Source: Haloferax sp. Q22
GTDB lineage: Archaea; Halobacteriota; Halobacteria; Halobacteriales; Haloferacaceae
Direction of reading: 5' to 3'
Length of the DNA: 64,000 nt
NCBI RefSeq assembly: GCF_001482285.1
Contig: NZ_LOEP01000021.1
Location: forward strand, 27,413-91,412
Positions 1 to 9,045 of this stretch are shown here, piece by piece. The notes beneath the pieces were generated by a model. It did not search any database, had not been told where the DNA came from, and saw only the letters and a list, made by a program, of their open reading frames with translations. A program made the position numbers and the translations under genes. Within the stretch, counting starts at the first letter, position 1. Each line of letters opens with the position of its first letter.

Positions 1-2
1 CG

Positions 3-119
3 ACCAAGCCGCGGGCGCGCTACCAGCCCGGAACCGTCGCCCGCGTCGGCGTCCTCGCGCGCTTCCTACCCGACGCGTGGCGCGACGCGCTCTACGGTTT
101 CGCCCGCAAACTTCCCTGA
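3..119 (+). CDS. C-terminal end of a short-chain dehydrogenase/reductase (partial)
   Basis: An open frame enters from the left edge and stops at the TGA at 117-119, leaving 38 residues. They include a basic, Pro-containing stretch (RARYQPGTVARV) followed by LARFLPD and a short basic tail. This resembles the C-terminal end of SDR oxidoreductases of the type with an extended Arg/Pro tail. The catalytic Tyr-x-x-x-Lys and the NAD(P) site lie outside the window, so the family call rests on the tail alone. The gene runs convergent to the ArsA-type ATPase gene. Confidence 0.4.
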   Translation, partial: TKPRARYQPGTVARVGVLARFLPDAWRDALYGFARKLP

Positions 120-186
120 ATCCGACCCGTCGCGATCGGCCTGCGCCGACGGCCCGCGCTGACGACCCCTTCGACTCCGCACGGCG

Positions 187-1407
187 TCAGTCGAGACAGG
201 TCGCGACGACTCGGAGGGCGTCTTCGCCCTGTACTTGTTCTGCGAGCAGCGGCACCCGCTTCACGTCGCGGCCGCGGAAGAGGTTCGTCGCCGAGCGGAG
301 CGCGTCCTGTTGGACCTGCCAGCGGCGCTGGCAGAAGCCGCAGTTCTCCAGGTCGGGCGACTCTATCCACTTGGGGTCCACGTTCGCCACGTCCTCGACG
401 GACTCCATGACGCGATTGACGACGAGCGTCTGGACGGGGATGCCGAACTCGTCGAGCCGCGAGACGAGGCGCTTGGACTCCACGACGCTCATCTCCTCGG
501 GAATCATGACGACGCGGAAGTCGGTCCGCGTCGGGTCGCGGAGGACCGCGCGCAGGCGTTCGATGCGCTCGCGGAGGTCGTCGAGGTCCGCCATGCCGGC
601 CTGCGGGTCGTCGGGGCCGCCGCCGAACATCCCCTTGAGGTTGTCCATCATGCCGGAGAAGCGCTGGCGCATGCGGGCGATGCGGCCGAGCATGGAATCC
701 ATCAGTTCGGGGAGTTCGAGCAGGCGGAGCGTGTGGCCCGTGGGGGCGGTGTCGATGACGACGCGGTCGAACCGCGGGTCGTCCATGTATTCGAGGAGCT
801 GCTGCATCGCCGCGGCCTCGTCCGCGCCGGGCATCGGCCCGCCCATCCCCATCGGCCCGTCGCCGCCGAGGAGGTCCTCGAAGCCGCCCATTCCGCCACC
901 CATCCCGCCGAACGGGGAGTCCGAGTCGCCGCCGGCGAAGGGGTTGTCGTCGTCGTACTCGCCGGTCTCGAAGTCGGTCTCGTCGTCGAACTCTTCGCCC
1001 GAGCCGTCGCCGCCGGCGAACGGCCCGTCCATGACCGCGTCGGGGTCGATTTCGGCCGCGTAGAGGGGGATCTCCTCCCGAATCCGAGTCGGCTTGTCGG
1101 GGATCGGCACGCCGAGCGTGTCGGAAAGAGAGTGCGCGGGGTCCGTGGAAACGACGAGTGTCGCGGTGCCGTCGGCCGCGCTGGCGAGCGCCGTCGCCGC
1201 GGCCATCGTGGTCTTCCCGACGCCGCCCTTGCCGCCGTAGAGGACGTAATCCGGGGCGTCGATGCCCTCGGGGAGGTCCTCGGTGTCGGTCGACGTGACC
1301 TCGTCGGGGTCGGTGACTTCCACCTCGATTTCGGCCGGCCCGTCGTCGCCGGCGTCGTCGTCTTCGTCGGCGTCGGGTCGCTCCGTCGGCTCAACGTCGA
1401 TGTCCAT
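187..1407 (-). CDS. ArsA/Get3-family ATPase
   Basis: This is a 406-residue soluble ATPase. An acidic N-terminal extension of about 50 residues precedes the deviant Walker A GGKGGVGKTT at residues 58-67 and the switch-like TDPAHSLSDT. A CxxC pair (ENCGFCQRRW) lies near the C-terminus, as in the ArsA/Get3 group, where such cysteines bind zinc at the dimer interface. The family handles tail-anchored membrane proteins (Get3/TRC40) or energises arsenite export (ArsA). No arsB or ars regulator is nearby, so a Get3-like role is the better guess. The middle of the protein has a long Asp/Gly/Met-rich insert (for example GGMGGGMGGFEDLLGG) where Get3 proteins bind hydrophobic clients. It is divergent from cinA. 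Confidence 0.8.
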   Translation of the reverse strand: MDIDVEPTERPDADEDDDAGDDGPAEIEVEVTDPDEVTSTDTEDLPEGIDAPDYVLYGGKGGVGKTTMAAATALASAADGTATLVVSTDPAHSLSDTLGVPIPDKPTRIREEIPLYAAEIDPDAVMDGPFAGGDGSGEEFDDETDFETGEYDDDNPFAGGDSDSPFGGMGGGMGGFEDLLGGDGPMGMGGPMPGADEAAAMQQLLEYMDDPRFDRVVIDTAPTGHTLRLLELPELMDSMLGRIARMRQRFSGMMDNLKGMFGGGPDDPQAGMADLDDLRERIERLRAVLRDPTRTDFRVVMIPEEMSVVESKRLVSRLDEFGIPVQTLVVNRVMESVEDVANVDPKWIESPDLENCGFCQRRWQVQQDALRSATNLFRGRDVKRVPLLAEQVQGEDALRVVATCLD

Positions 1408-1556
1408 GTCGGACCCGACACCGCGGGGCTTTGTGTACTTCTCGGTCTCGGAACCGCCGGTGGACTTTTAGCCGGTCGCTTCGGTGCCGACCGCGGCACC
1501 AACCCCGCAGGTAACTTCCCCGACCGCTTTTGTCCCGACCGCCCGTCGTCGGTCGT

Positions 1557-2081
1557 ATGCGCGAGTTCGCATCCGACCCGCCCGAGGAGGTCCACGTCGG
1601 CGACGCCCTCCGCGAGGCGGACCACACCGTCGCGGTCGCGGAGTCCTGCACCGGCGGTCTCATCGGGTCGCTCCTGACTGACGTGCCCGGCTCCAGCGAC
1701 TACTTCGACCGCTCGCTCGTCACCTACTCCTACGACGCCAAGCGCCACGAACTGGCAGTCTCACGGGAGTCGCTGGACGAACACGGAGCCGTCTCAGAAC
1801 CAGTCGCCCGCGAGATGGCCGCCGGTGTCCGCGACGTGGCCGACGCGACGTGGGGGCTGGCGACGACAGGTATCGCCGGCCCCGAGGGCGGCCTCCCCGG
1901 CAAGCCGGTCGGCACCGTCTTCGTCGGCGTCGCCTTCGCCGCGCCGTGGGGGTCCGGCGACTCGTACGCCCGCGTCGAGCGCTTCGAGTACGACGGGTCG
2001 CGGACGCAGGTCAAAGAACAGATTGCACGTGGGGCGCTCGCACTCCTCCACGAGGAAATCGAGTCCGCCACGACCGGCTGA
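1557..2081 (+). CDS. CinA-family nicotinamide-nucleotide amidase
   Basis: A 174-residue stand-alone CinA C-terminal domain. The hallmark ESCTGGLIG near the N-terminus contains the family's catalytic Ser, and TTGIAGPEGG and KPVGTVFVGV follow in family order. Members deamidate nicotinamide mononucleotide to nicotinic acid mononucleotide (PncC activity) in pyridine nucleotide salvage. The ATG at 1557 is preferred over an in-frame upstream codon at 1530: it begins right before conserved sequence and has a T-rich promoter-like patch (gcttttgtcc) about 27 bases upstream, as expected for a leaderless haloarchaeal mRNA. The archaeal substrate is inferred from the family. Confidence 0.85.
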   Translation: MREFASDPPEEVHVGDALREADHTVAVAESCTGGLIGSLLTDVPGSSDYFDRSLVTYSYDAKRHELAVSRESLDEHGAVSEPVAREMAAGVRDVADATWGLATTGIAGPEGGLPGKPVGTVFVGVAFAAPWGSGDSYARVERFEYDGSRTQVKEQIARGALALLHEEIESATTG

Positions 2082-2151
2082 GCCGGTCGCACGGCCGCCG
2101 TCGGTCGGTTCCGTGGGAAAGCTTTGTATCCCGCCGGACCAGTCTGCATCC

Positions 2152-2676
2152 ATGAACAAGAAGGGACACGTGCTCAACGCCATCCTGTTGGCGCTCGGGC
2201 TCGGCGTCATCCTCACCGTGGACCCGCGGTCGTTCGAACCGACGATGGATTCGGCGTTCCTCCTCGCCCAGAAAATCGGTCAGTTGTCGCTTCCCGTCGT
2301 CCTCGGCGCGCTGTTCCCCGACGTTGACACCGCCTTCGGCAAGCACCGCAAGACGCTCCACAACCTCCCGGTGCTGGCGATATTCCTCGCGTTCCCGCTC
2401 GTCTTCGGCAACCTCCACTTCGTCTGGATCGGTGTCGCCACCCACTACGTCCTCGACATGGTCGGCTCGAAGCGCGGCATCGCGCTGTTCTACCCGCTTT
2501 CGCCGCAGGAGTACGACCTGCCGACCGGCGTGGCGACGAGTTCGAAACACGCCGACGCGGTGACCGTCGTCGTCACGGTCGCCGAACTTGGCGTTCTCGC
2601 GGGCGTCCACTACTACCTCTTTTCGCTCGACGTGTCCCTCGCGGACGCCGCGGCGACGTTCACCGCGGTGCTCTGA
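2152..2676 (+). CDS. Membrane-bound metal-dependent hydrolase-like protein (YdjM/LexA-binding family type)
   Basis: A 174-residue integral membrane protein with about four hydrophobic segments. It has the pattern of the YdjM-type putative hydrolases: an early MNKKGHVLNA His, ALFPDVD after the second membrane segment, KHRKTLHN, then THYVLDMVGSKRG. The spaced His and Asp residues would sit at the membrane face as metal ligands. The substrate is unknown for the whole family. The ATG at 2152 begins at the typical MxKxGH start and follows cinA by 70 bases on the same strand. It converges on the PHP-like gene. Confidence 0.65.
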   Translation: MNKKGHVLNAILLALGLGVILTVDPRSFEPTMDSAFLLAQKIGQLSLPVVLGALFPDVDTAFGKHRKTLHNLPVLAIFLAFPLVFGNLHFVWIGVATHYVLDMVGSKRGIALFYPLSPQEYDLPTGVATSSKHADAVTVVVTVAELGVLAGVHYYLFSLDVSLADAAATFTAVL

Positions 2677-2749
2677 GGGCGGGGCGGCCGCGATGCTGAC
2701 GGATTCTGGCGGGGTCAACAGAACTCCGCTCAACTCCGCTCCGCGAAAC

Positions 2750-3514
2750 TCAGTAGACGCTCACGTCGTCGAACCGACCGTCGTAGGCGATGTGGCTCGG
2801 GTGCGTCGGCTCCATCCCCGAAAGCAGGAGTCGGTCGACCTTCCCCCACGAGTTCTCGTAGCCGAGGTGGGCGAACTCGGCCGCACCGCGGAGCGCGTGG
2901 GAGACCCCTGTGCGGCGGACGACCCGGCGTTCCGCTCCCTCGCGGAGTGCAGTGACGAGGTCGGCCTCGGAGTCGATGTCGCAGTCGAACTCAGTCCACG
3001 CCTCGCCGACGGTGCCGCGGAGGTGCGCGTAGGACGACGCGAACCCCGGCAGCCCCGTCTCGCGGGCGATGTCGCGCCCGCGGCGGTTGTCCCGCGGTAG
3101 GGTCTTCGTGTTGTACGTCTCGACGGCGTCGATGTCGTCGCGGCGGGCGGCCACGTCCTCAGCGGTGAGACTCACCGTCAGGAACTCGGGGTGCGGGACG
3201 AGCGTCGCCGCGTCCTGCCGGTCGAACTCCGCGAAGGCCCCGTCGAGGGTGATGAAGTCGGGCACTGGGTCCGAGAGGCCGACCGCGAGGACGTGTTTCC
3301 GGTCGCGCCACGACCCCGTGAACACCTCGCGGGCGGGGACGACGAGCAGGTCGTCGTCGGAGAATCGTTCCGCGCGGGCGCGGATGTCGGGCAGGCGGAC
3401 GAAATGCGGCGCGTAGACGAGCACGTCGACACCGCGGGCTTTCGCGCGCGAGACGACCCGCTCGTCGAGAATCTTCACGTGCATATCGACCCGCGTCGTC
3501 GTGGTCGCGCTCAC
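2750..3514 (-). CDS. PHP-associated domain protein, degenerate PHP metal site
   Basis: A 254-residue soluble protein. It has the PHP arrangement of DMH near the N-terminus, VLVYAPHF, VVPAREVF, LVPHPEF and an AVETYN strand, so it should be a TIM-barrel-like phosphoesterase relative. The first metal motif reads DMHVK rather than the usual DxHxH, so one canonical His is missing. Haloarchaeal relatives are usually named PHP-associated proteins, with no demonstrated activity. It may be a phosphoesterase with altered metal use, or inactive. The gene converges on the membrane hydrolase gene and is divergent from the zinc-finger gene, with about 100 bases between their starts. Confidence 0.6.
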   Translation of the reverse strand: MSATTTTRVDMHVKILDERVVSRAKARGVDVLVYAPHFVRLPDIRARAERFSDDDLLVVPAREVFTGSWRDRKHVLAVGLSDPVPDFITLDGAFAEFDRQDAATLVPHPEFLTVSLTAEDVAARRDDIDAVETYNTKTLPRDNRRGRDIARETGLPGFASSYAHLRGTVGEAWTEFDCDIDSEADLVTALREGAERRVVRRTGVSHALRGAAEFAHLGYENSWGKVDRLLLSGMEPTHPSHIAYDGRFDDVSVY

Positions 3515-3612
3515 ACGGTACGGTCGGGTCAGCCATCAGTTAGTGGTTGCTATTTGTCGAACGCCGGGCGGTCGAAGAAACGGTTTTGTCGCTCACGTCC
3601 GTCGGTGGGAAC

Positions 3613-3915
3613 ATGTCCCGGTGGAAGTGCGGAATCGAAGGGTGTGACGGTCGGTTCGAAGACGCGGAAAGCGCGGTCATCCACCAGACGGTGGAACACG
3701 AGCGCCACGAGTGCAAGGTGTGCGGGACCATCGTCCCCGAGGGCTACTTCGCGATTCGACACGCCTTCGACGAGCACACCCGCGCCGAGTTCGTCCGCGC
3801 GTACGACGCCGACTCCTCCGCGGTCCGCATCCGCGAGGACGTAAAGGACGCCGTCGAGGCGGACGCCGACCTCAACAGCGTCGTCGAGACGCTCCGCGAG
3901 CAGGGCGCGCTGTAG
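3613..3915 (+). CDS. Small two-zinc-finger protein (haloarchaeal DUF7565-like)
   Basis: A 100-residue protein starting MSRWKCG. Two finger-like units are visible: a C-x4-C with His residues at IHQTVEH, and a C-x2-C (CKVCG) followed by RHAFDEH, giving Cys2His2-type spacing. The rest is an acidic amphipathic helix with REDVKDAV and a short tail. It looks like a conserved haloarchaeal family seen as DUF7565, but that number is from memory. A nucleic-acid or protein-binding adaptor is plausible. The ATG at 3613 is chosen because the fingers begin immediately after it; the longer in-frame start has no conserved character. Confidence 0.65.
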   Translation: MSRWKCGIEGCDGRFEDAESAVIHQTVEHERHECKVCGTIVPEGYFAIRHAFDEHTRAEFVRAYDADSSAVRIREDVKDAVEADADLNSVVETLREQGAL

Positions 3916-4100
3916 ACGAGTCGGAGAGTCAGGCTGGTCGCGGTGGGACGCGACACGGTCGTGCGAGACGGCCTCGTCGGTGACTGTCGGGGGACATGGG
4001 AGTCACCGGGTGGGTGGATATCGACGGGGGACGCGGCGCTCTTCGCGCGGTGAGTCGAGCCGAGACTGAGAGAGAAGAGAGTCCTCGTCGGGGCGGACGC

Positions 4101-4553
4101 TTACCGCTCGTCGGAGTCGAGGACGCGAATCTGGTCCCCGCGGACGGTGACCGGAATCGGGACCGTCGCCTCGTACAGTTCGACGGTGACCTGGTCTTTC
4201 GTCTCGTCGATGCGCTGGACGCGCGCCTTCTCGCCTTTGAACGGGCCGGCGATGAGTTCGACGATGTCGCCCTCCGCGATACCCTCCACGTCCGGCGTCG
4301 GCGAGAGGAAGTGTTCGACTTCGGCCATGCTGGAGGTGCCGACCGCGCCGCCGCTCTCGACGAGGCCGCGGGCGTGCGGAATCTCCTCGAGGACGCGCGT
4401 GACGATACCGTCGTCGTCGGCTTCGACCATCACGTAACTCGTGAGCGAGTCGGGCGCGAGGACGGCGTGAATCTCGGCGAAGTCCTTCGACGCGATCATG
4501 TCTGCAACCGTTCGCTCCTGGCGAGCGGTGGTCTTTACGGCGAAGATGGGCAT
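4101..4553 (-). CDS. spt5: Transcription elongation factor Spt5 (NusG homologue)
   Basis: A 150-residue protein with an N-terminal NGN domain ([21 protein letters not shown] around residue 60) and a C-terminal KOW domain starting near [20 protein letters not shown]. Archaeal Spt5 bridges the RNA polymerase clamp, usually with Spt4, to promote processivity, and its KOW domain can contact the ribosome. It starts one base after the secE stop, so the two are translated from one mRNA, the common archaeal order. Length is normal for archaeal Spt5. Confidence 0.95.
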   Translation of the reverse strand: MPIFAVKTTARQERTVADMIASKDFAEIHAVLAPDSLTSYVMVEADDDGIVTRVLEEIPHARGLVESGGAVGTSSMAEVEHFLSPTPDVEGIAEGDIVELIAGPFKGEKARVQRIDETKDQVTVELYEATVPIPVTVRGDQIRVLDSDER

Positions 4554-4554
4554 C

Positions 4555-4728
4555 TCAGACCCCTCCGGGGAGGAAGCTCATGACCGCGAAGATGATGAAA
4601 CCGAGCAGTCCGACGAGGAAGATACCCGCGCCGGCGATTTTGGAGATCTGGGAGAACTCCTGCCAGGACGGGGTGCTCGCGAGTTTCAACACGCGAACGT
4701 AGCTGTTCAGGTCGTACTTAACGTCCAT
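4555..4728 (-). CDS. secE: Preprotein translocase subunit SecE
   Basis: A 57-residue gene starting [19 protein letters not shown] short amphipathic segment with STPSWQEF precedes a single membrane helix ([14 protein letters not shown]) and a short PGGV tail. This is the one-helix architecture of archaeal SecE/Sec61-gamma, which clamps SecY. It lies between ftsZ1 upstream and spt5 downstream, and its stop is one base from the spt5 start. A T-rich box (read on the minus strand as tagaaaaagc) lies about 27 bases upstream of the ATG, so a leaderless promoter inside the 194-base gap behind ftsZ1 is likely. Confidence 0.93.
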   Translation of the reverse strand: MDVKYDLNSYVRVLKLASTPSWQEFSQISKIAGAGIFLVGLLGFIIFAVMSFLPGGV

Positions 4729-4922
4729 GTTGCTGGGGCCTAAGGCGTCGGGCTTTTTCTATCTATTGATGCACCGTCGAGCCGAATTCGGTCTCGAAGG
4801 CGAGCGAGAACGCCGAATCCGGCGGAGTGACGCCACTACTCGGAACGCGAGGGGAGGAGAACGGAGGGCATCCGGACCGCGAGGACCGGTGGACGCGTTC
4901 CCGGCCGCGTCGCCGACGGCGA

Positions 4923-6062
4923 CTACTCGACGTAGTCGATGTCTTCGAGGCGACCTTCGGCCTGCGACTGCACCTCGCCGTTGCGGCCGTAGATTTGAGG
5001 CGACTCGACGCCGGTGACGACGATCATCGTCCGCATCATGCCTTCGAGCTCGTCGTCGACCGAGGTCCCCCAGATGATGCGCGCGTCGGGGTCGATGCGG
5101 TCGTAAATCTCCTCGACGACGCCTTCGGCCTCCTCGATGCTCATGTCGGAGCCGCCGGTGACGTTGACCAGCGCGGAGTTCGCGCCGGAGATGTCCACGT
5201 CGAGAAGCGGCGAGCGGAGGGCGGACTTGACGGACTCTTGGGCCTTGGACTCGGAGTCGGACTCGCCGAGACCGATCATGGCGACGCCGCCGCGCTCCAT
5301 GACCGTCTTCACGTCGGCGAAGTCGAGGTTGACGAGACCGGGCTTGGTGATGAGTTCGGTGATGCCCTTGACCGAGCGCATCAGTACCTCGTCGGAGACC
5401 TTGAACGCCTGCCGGACGGGGAGTTTGCCCACGGCGTCGAGCAGGCGGTCGTTCGGCACGACGATGACCGTGTCCGAAACGTCGCGGAGCCGTTCGAGAC
5501 CGGCTTCGGCGTTCGTTCGTCGCACCTCGCCTTCGGCCGTAAAGGGCGTCGTGACGATGGCGATGGTGAGCGCGCCCGACTCGCGGGCCGCCTTGGCGAC
5601 CACGGGGGCCGAGCCGGTACCGGTACCGCCGCCGAGTCCGGCGGTGACGAACACCATGTCGGAGCCCTCGATGGCGTCGTAAATCTCCTCTTGGGATTCG
5701 AGGGCGGCCTCCTCGCCGACCTGCGGGAGCGAGCCCGCGCCGCGGCCTTGGGTCTTCTGCTCGCCCATGAGAATCTTCGTGTCAGCCCCGATCTCCACGA
5801 GGTGTTGCACGTCGGTGTTGGCGGCGACGAGCTTCGCCCCCTTGATTCCCTCCTCGTGCATCCGATTGACGGTGTTCCCGCCGGCACCGCCGCACCCGAC
5901 CACCGTGATGTTGGTCTGGAGGTCTTTGAGAACCGCTTTCAGTTCGTCGTCAGTCATCGTCCCGGACCGGTTGATGTTGGTCGAGTCGTCGACCTGAACC
6001 GACTCATCCCCCATGTCCTCGGCCTCGGCCTCGTCAATTGCGTCGCCGACGATAGAGTCCAT
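4923..6062 (-). CDS. ftsZ1: Cell division protein FtsZ1
   Basis: A 379-residue tubulin-superfamily GTPase. The GTP-binding loop GCGGAGGN is near residue 57, the tubulin signature GGGTGTG is at residues 144-150, and the synergy-loop sequence [11 protein letters not shown] follows. An acidic N-terminal extension of about 45 residues is typical of the haloarchaeal FtsZ1 group, which in Haloferax assembles early at midcell and helps position later division proteins. It is the first gene of the ftsZ1-secE-spt5 cluster. Its upstream region has an AT-rich box (read on the minus strand as aaagataattag) about 35 bases from the start, consistent with its own promoter. Confidence 0.95.
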   Translation of the reverse strand: MDSIVGDAIDEAEAEDMGDESVQVDDSTNINRSGTMTDDELKAVLKDLQTNITVVGCGGAGGNTVNRMHEEGIKGAKLVAANTDVQHLVEIGADTKILMGEQKTQGRGAGSLPQVGEEAALESQEEIYDAIEGSDMVFVTAGLGGGTGTGSAPVVAKAARESGALTIAIVTTPFTAEGEVRRTNAEAGLERLRDVSDTVIVVPNDRLLDAVGKLPVRQAFKVSDEVLMRSVKGITELITKPGLVNLDFADVKTVMERGGVAMIGLGESDSESKAQESVKSALRSPLLDVDISGANSALVNVTGGSDMSIEEAEGVVEEIYDRIDPDARIIWGTSVDDELEGMMRTMIVVTGVESPQIYGRNGEVQSQAEGRLEDIDYVE

Positions 6063-6220
6063 ATTTATGGAGACGGTTTACGGAGGACGACTAATTATCT
6101 TTCCCCCTTCCGTCAGACATCTGTCCGACGAGCCGCCGATTCGTGCCGAAACGTGACATGTGAGCCCGCGGCACAGAACGGCTCACGGGCCGAAATCGGT
6201 TGGCCGCGCTCCGCCGGGGG

Positions 6221-7540
6221 TCACACCGTGAACTCGACCAGCCGCTCTTTCGAGACGTCTTCGGGCGCGACGGTCTCGCCGTCAATCTCGACCGGTTGCC
6301 CGGCCGAGAGCTTGCCGAACGCCGGGCCCTCGGGAACGCCAAACTCGCGTGCGGCGGCGGGGTCGAACGCCCGAGCCGCCGCCGTGACCGCCCCGTCGTC
6401 GCGGACGACGCTGTCGTATTTCTCGCGAAGCACGTCGCAGAGCCGCGACACGAGTTCGTCGTAGCCGTCGCCCGCGACGGCGGCGCGACCCACCGCGCGC
6501 GTCCCGCCCTCGGTCGTGTGGAAGGCGACGGTCGTCTCACGGACCGCGTCGAGCGCGGCGTCGAGGTCGATGCCCTGCGCCTCGCCGAGCAGGCCGTCGG
6601 GGAGCGAGACGACCGCGTAGTCGTCGGCGTGGACGTGCGCGCCGAAGCGGAGGCCCTCGTCGACCGCGGTGATGTCCGCTTCGAGAGCGGCGACGCGGTC
6701 GAGGGGGACGCCCGAGGTCTCGCGGACCCACGTCTCGGAGACGACCCGAAACCCCTCGGCTTCGAGGGCGGCCGCGAGGTCGTCGCGGTCGCCGTCGACC
6801 AGCGCGAGGTCGGCCGCGGAGGCCTCGAACGCCCGGCGGAGCACGTCGCGGTTGTTCTCGGGCGCGCCCATCGCCTTGAGCTGCCAGTCGGCAGCGATGT
6901 GGCCGACGCGCCAGTCGGTCTCGCGGAGGACGCGCTCGAACCGCGGGGCGTAGTGGCCGCCGCCGAAGCCGACGAGTTGACGGTCCGCGTCGGGCGCGAC
7001 GCCCTCGATGTCGAGGACGGCCGCCGCGACGGCGCGGGCCCCCTCGGGGTCTCCCCACTGTTCCTCGTCGCTCCCGAGTTCGACGAACATCGAGGGGACC
7101 GTCGGCTCGGTCGGGCCGTGGTGGGTCGCTTCGATGCCGACTTCGTAGTCGTCCGGCGCGCGCTCGCGGAGCGCCTCGACGACGGCGCGCTGGGCGTTGG
7201 GGCACGCGCGGGCGAACTGCCCCGGATCGCCACCGTAGTCGGCGGGGCCGAAGTTCCCGGTGAAGTGCGCGGTCAAGAGCGCGCCGGTCTCGCCGGAGTG
7301 CCGGGAGACGACGACGAGGAGGTCGAGGTCGGCGTCGAACGCCGCAGCCGGGTCGTCGAGGTCGATGTGCAGGTCGTCGAACTCGCGGAGTTCGAAGCCG
7401 TCGCAGAAGAAGACGGTGCCGCCGCCGTCGGCGTCGGGTCGGTCCCCGTCGGTTCGTTCGTCCCAGTCGGCGAGTTCGAGCAGGTGCTCGCCGATGTGAA
7501 CCGATGCGCTGTCGGCGCGGCTGACGACGATTCCAATCAC
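6221..7540 (-). CDS. dtdA: D-aminoacyl-tRNA deacylase, archaeal/plant type, with C-terminal extension
   Basis: A 439-residue member of the archaeal/plant DTD2 family, which hydrolyses D-aminoacyl-tRNA and protects translation from D-amino acids and aldehyde adducts. The core is recognised by MIGIVVSRAD at the start, ATHHGPTEP with VPSMFVELGS, and GFGGGHYAPRF; these carry conserved His residues of the zinc-dependent site. The core ends near residue 275, but the gene runs about 160 residues further. The tail ends with GPAFGKLSAGQPV (residues 405-417), a pattern reminiscent of a tRNase Z motif. It is transcribed with the antiporter genes upstream, 57 bases from the nearest. Confidence 0.9.
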   Translation of the reverse strand: MIGIVVSRADSASVHIGEHLLELADWDERTDGDRPDADGGGTVFFCDGFELREFDDLHIDLDDPAAAFDADLDLLVVVSRHSGETGALLTAHFTGNFGPADYGGDPGQFARACPNAQRAVVEALRERAPDDYEVGIEATHHGPTEPTVPSMFVELGSDEEQWGDPEGARAVAAAVLDIEGVAPDADRQLVGFGGGHYAPRFERVLRETDWRVGHIAADWQLKAMGAPENNRDVLRRAFEASAADLALVDGDRDDLAAALEAEGFRVVSETWVRETSGVPLDRVAALEADITAVDEGLRFGAHVHADDYAVVSLPDGLLGEAQGIDLDAALDAVRETTVAFHTTEGGTRAVGRAAVAGDGYDELVSRLCDVLREKYDSVVRDDGAVTAAARAFDPAAAREFGVPEGPAFGKLSAGQPVEIDGETVAPEDVSKERLVEFTV

Positions 7541-7597
7541 GATACGAGGGTCGCCGAGGTCGGCGAAAAGGGCGTCGGAAGCGGCGAGGGAAGCCGG

Positions 7598-8950
7598 TCA
7601 GTCTTCGACCGCGGCCGGAATCTCGTTCGCGCCGTAGTCGCCGCGAACGCGTCGAACAGAGAGCTTTGCGACCGCAGCGAGTTGCTTGCGCCGCCGGACG
7701 AAAAGCGCCGTCCCGACGACCAGATAGATGACCGAAAAGCCAATGAGCGAGGTTGCGCCGTCGAAGGTGACCACCCCAAGTCCCGGAATCGGGAGCGTGA
7801 GCGCCAGTCCGGTGACGGAGTAGACGAACTGCGCCAAGAAAAGCCCAAGCAGGGCAACCGCTTCGCGGAGACTGATGGAGAACGTGATGAGGATGGCGAT
7901 GGCGAAGTAGCTCTGGGCGGCCGTCAGCCAGAGTTCGCCCATCTGGTGGGTGTCGAGCGGGAGCGGGCCGTAGTAGCCGAGCGAGAGGCTGTAGACGAGC
8001 ACGAGCGTCCCGATGAGGAGCGTCCACTGGTTGAGCTTCGAGGAGATGAGCGCGTTGAAGCCGGCGGTCGACCGCGCCTTGTTGACGAGGTAGGCCACGA
8101 CGATGAGTTCGGGGCTCTCGCTCGCCAGCGGCGCGACCCACTGAATCATCAGGAACGAGGGGATGCCGACCGACTTCCCGAGCGCTTCGAGGCCGTGAGC
8201 GAACGGTTCGACGGCGACGAGGATGACGATACCCGAGAAGACGAACAGCGCGAGCGTCGTGGCGATGCGCTTTGGTTTCCGATACGACTGGAGGTACGCG
8301 GGCACACCGATCTGCTCTTCGTCCTCGTGCGGCGAGTTCATCGCCACGAAGATGTACGCGGCGTAGAGGCCGACGAGGACGAACATGTCAACCGCGCCGA
8401 TGCCCGCGCCGAGCGGGACGAAGAAGGCGAACACGGTCGCAGCGAAGAGGAACAGAATCTCGGTCGCGATGCCGTGGTCGAGACGGACCACGTCCGCGAG
8501 GAAGCCGGGACGGGACTCGACCGCCTCGTCGCCGGTGTCACGGGCGCGGTAGACGGTGAAGAGGGCGATTGCGGACCAGCCGATGCCGATGAGGATGCGA
8601 TTTGCGCCGGTCATGTTGGCGACCGCGAGGCTCGCGGCCTCGGCCGATTCGGGGGAGCCGGGGTTGATGCCAGCCTCCCAAGCGTAGAGGGCGTCAACGG
8701 CGTATTCGGGGGCGACCGCGAGGACCGCGAGGATGGCGAGCGCGAACGCCCGCGGCACGTCGGCCTCGGCGGTCTCCGCGCCCCACGCGAGGAGGAACGA
8801 AGCGCCGAGAACGGCGATACCGCTGAGGGCGACGGTGACGCCGGTCGTGAGGTCAACGCCGAACACCGTGTGGAGGCCCAGCCACGGGACCGTCAGGAGC
8901 GCGGCGCCGAACACCGCGGTCAGCGGGTGACTGAGTCGTTGTCCGACCAT
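7598..8950 (-). CDS. Sodium/calcium exchanger family membrane protein, divergent
   Basis: A 450-residue membrane protein with about eleven hydrophobic segments. Two inverted modules are visible. The first carries LAVAPEYAVDALYAW and the second ASESPELIVVAYL followed by ISSKLNQW, matching the positions of the alpha repeats of CaCA exchangers, but the usual GSN of each repeat is replaced. A central loop between the halves is charged (SPHEDEEQIG). It probably exchanges cations against Na+ or H+; the ion cannot be fixed from sequence. It lies 95 bases downstream of a canonical CaCA gene on the same strand and upstream of dtdA. Confidence 0.75.
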   Translation of the reverse strand: MVGQRLSHPLTAVFGAALLTVPWLGLHTVFGVDLTTGVTVALSGIAVLGASFLLAWGAETAEADVPRAFALAILAVLAVAPEYAVDALYAWEAGINPGSPESAEAASLAVANMTGANRILIGIGWSAIALFTVYRARDTGDEAVESRPGFLADVVRLDHGIATEILFLFAATVFAFFVPLGAGIGAVDMFVLVGLYAAYIFVAMNSPHEDEEQIGVPAYLQSYRKPKRIATTLALFVFSGIVILVAVEPFAHGLEALGKSVGIPSFLMIQWVAPLASESPELIVVAYLVNKARSTAGFNALISSKLNQWTLLIGTLVLVYSLSLGYYGPLPLDTHQMGELWLTAAQSYFAIAILITFSISLREAVALLGLFLAQFVYSVTGLALTLPIPGLGVVTFDGATSLIGFSVIYLVVGTALFVRRRKQLAAVAKLSVRRVRGDYGANEIPAAVED

Positions 8951-9045
8951 CGTGGCTACAAGGGCGAAGCCGAAGCCGGTAGCTCTTGTGTTTCAAAATC
9001 GGCCCGACACGGCGTGTAGGACGCCCGAAGTCGTCAGCGTGCTCG

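Noticed and set aside
6200..9019. A 939-codon plus-strand open frame over dtdA and the first antiporter
   Set aside because: It is antisense to two well-supported genes, has no family motif and is very Arg/Asp/Glu-rich, as expected from reading such genes backwards.
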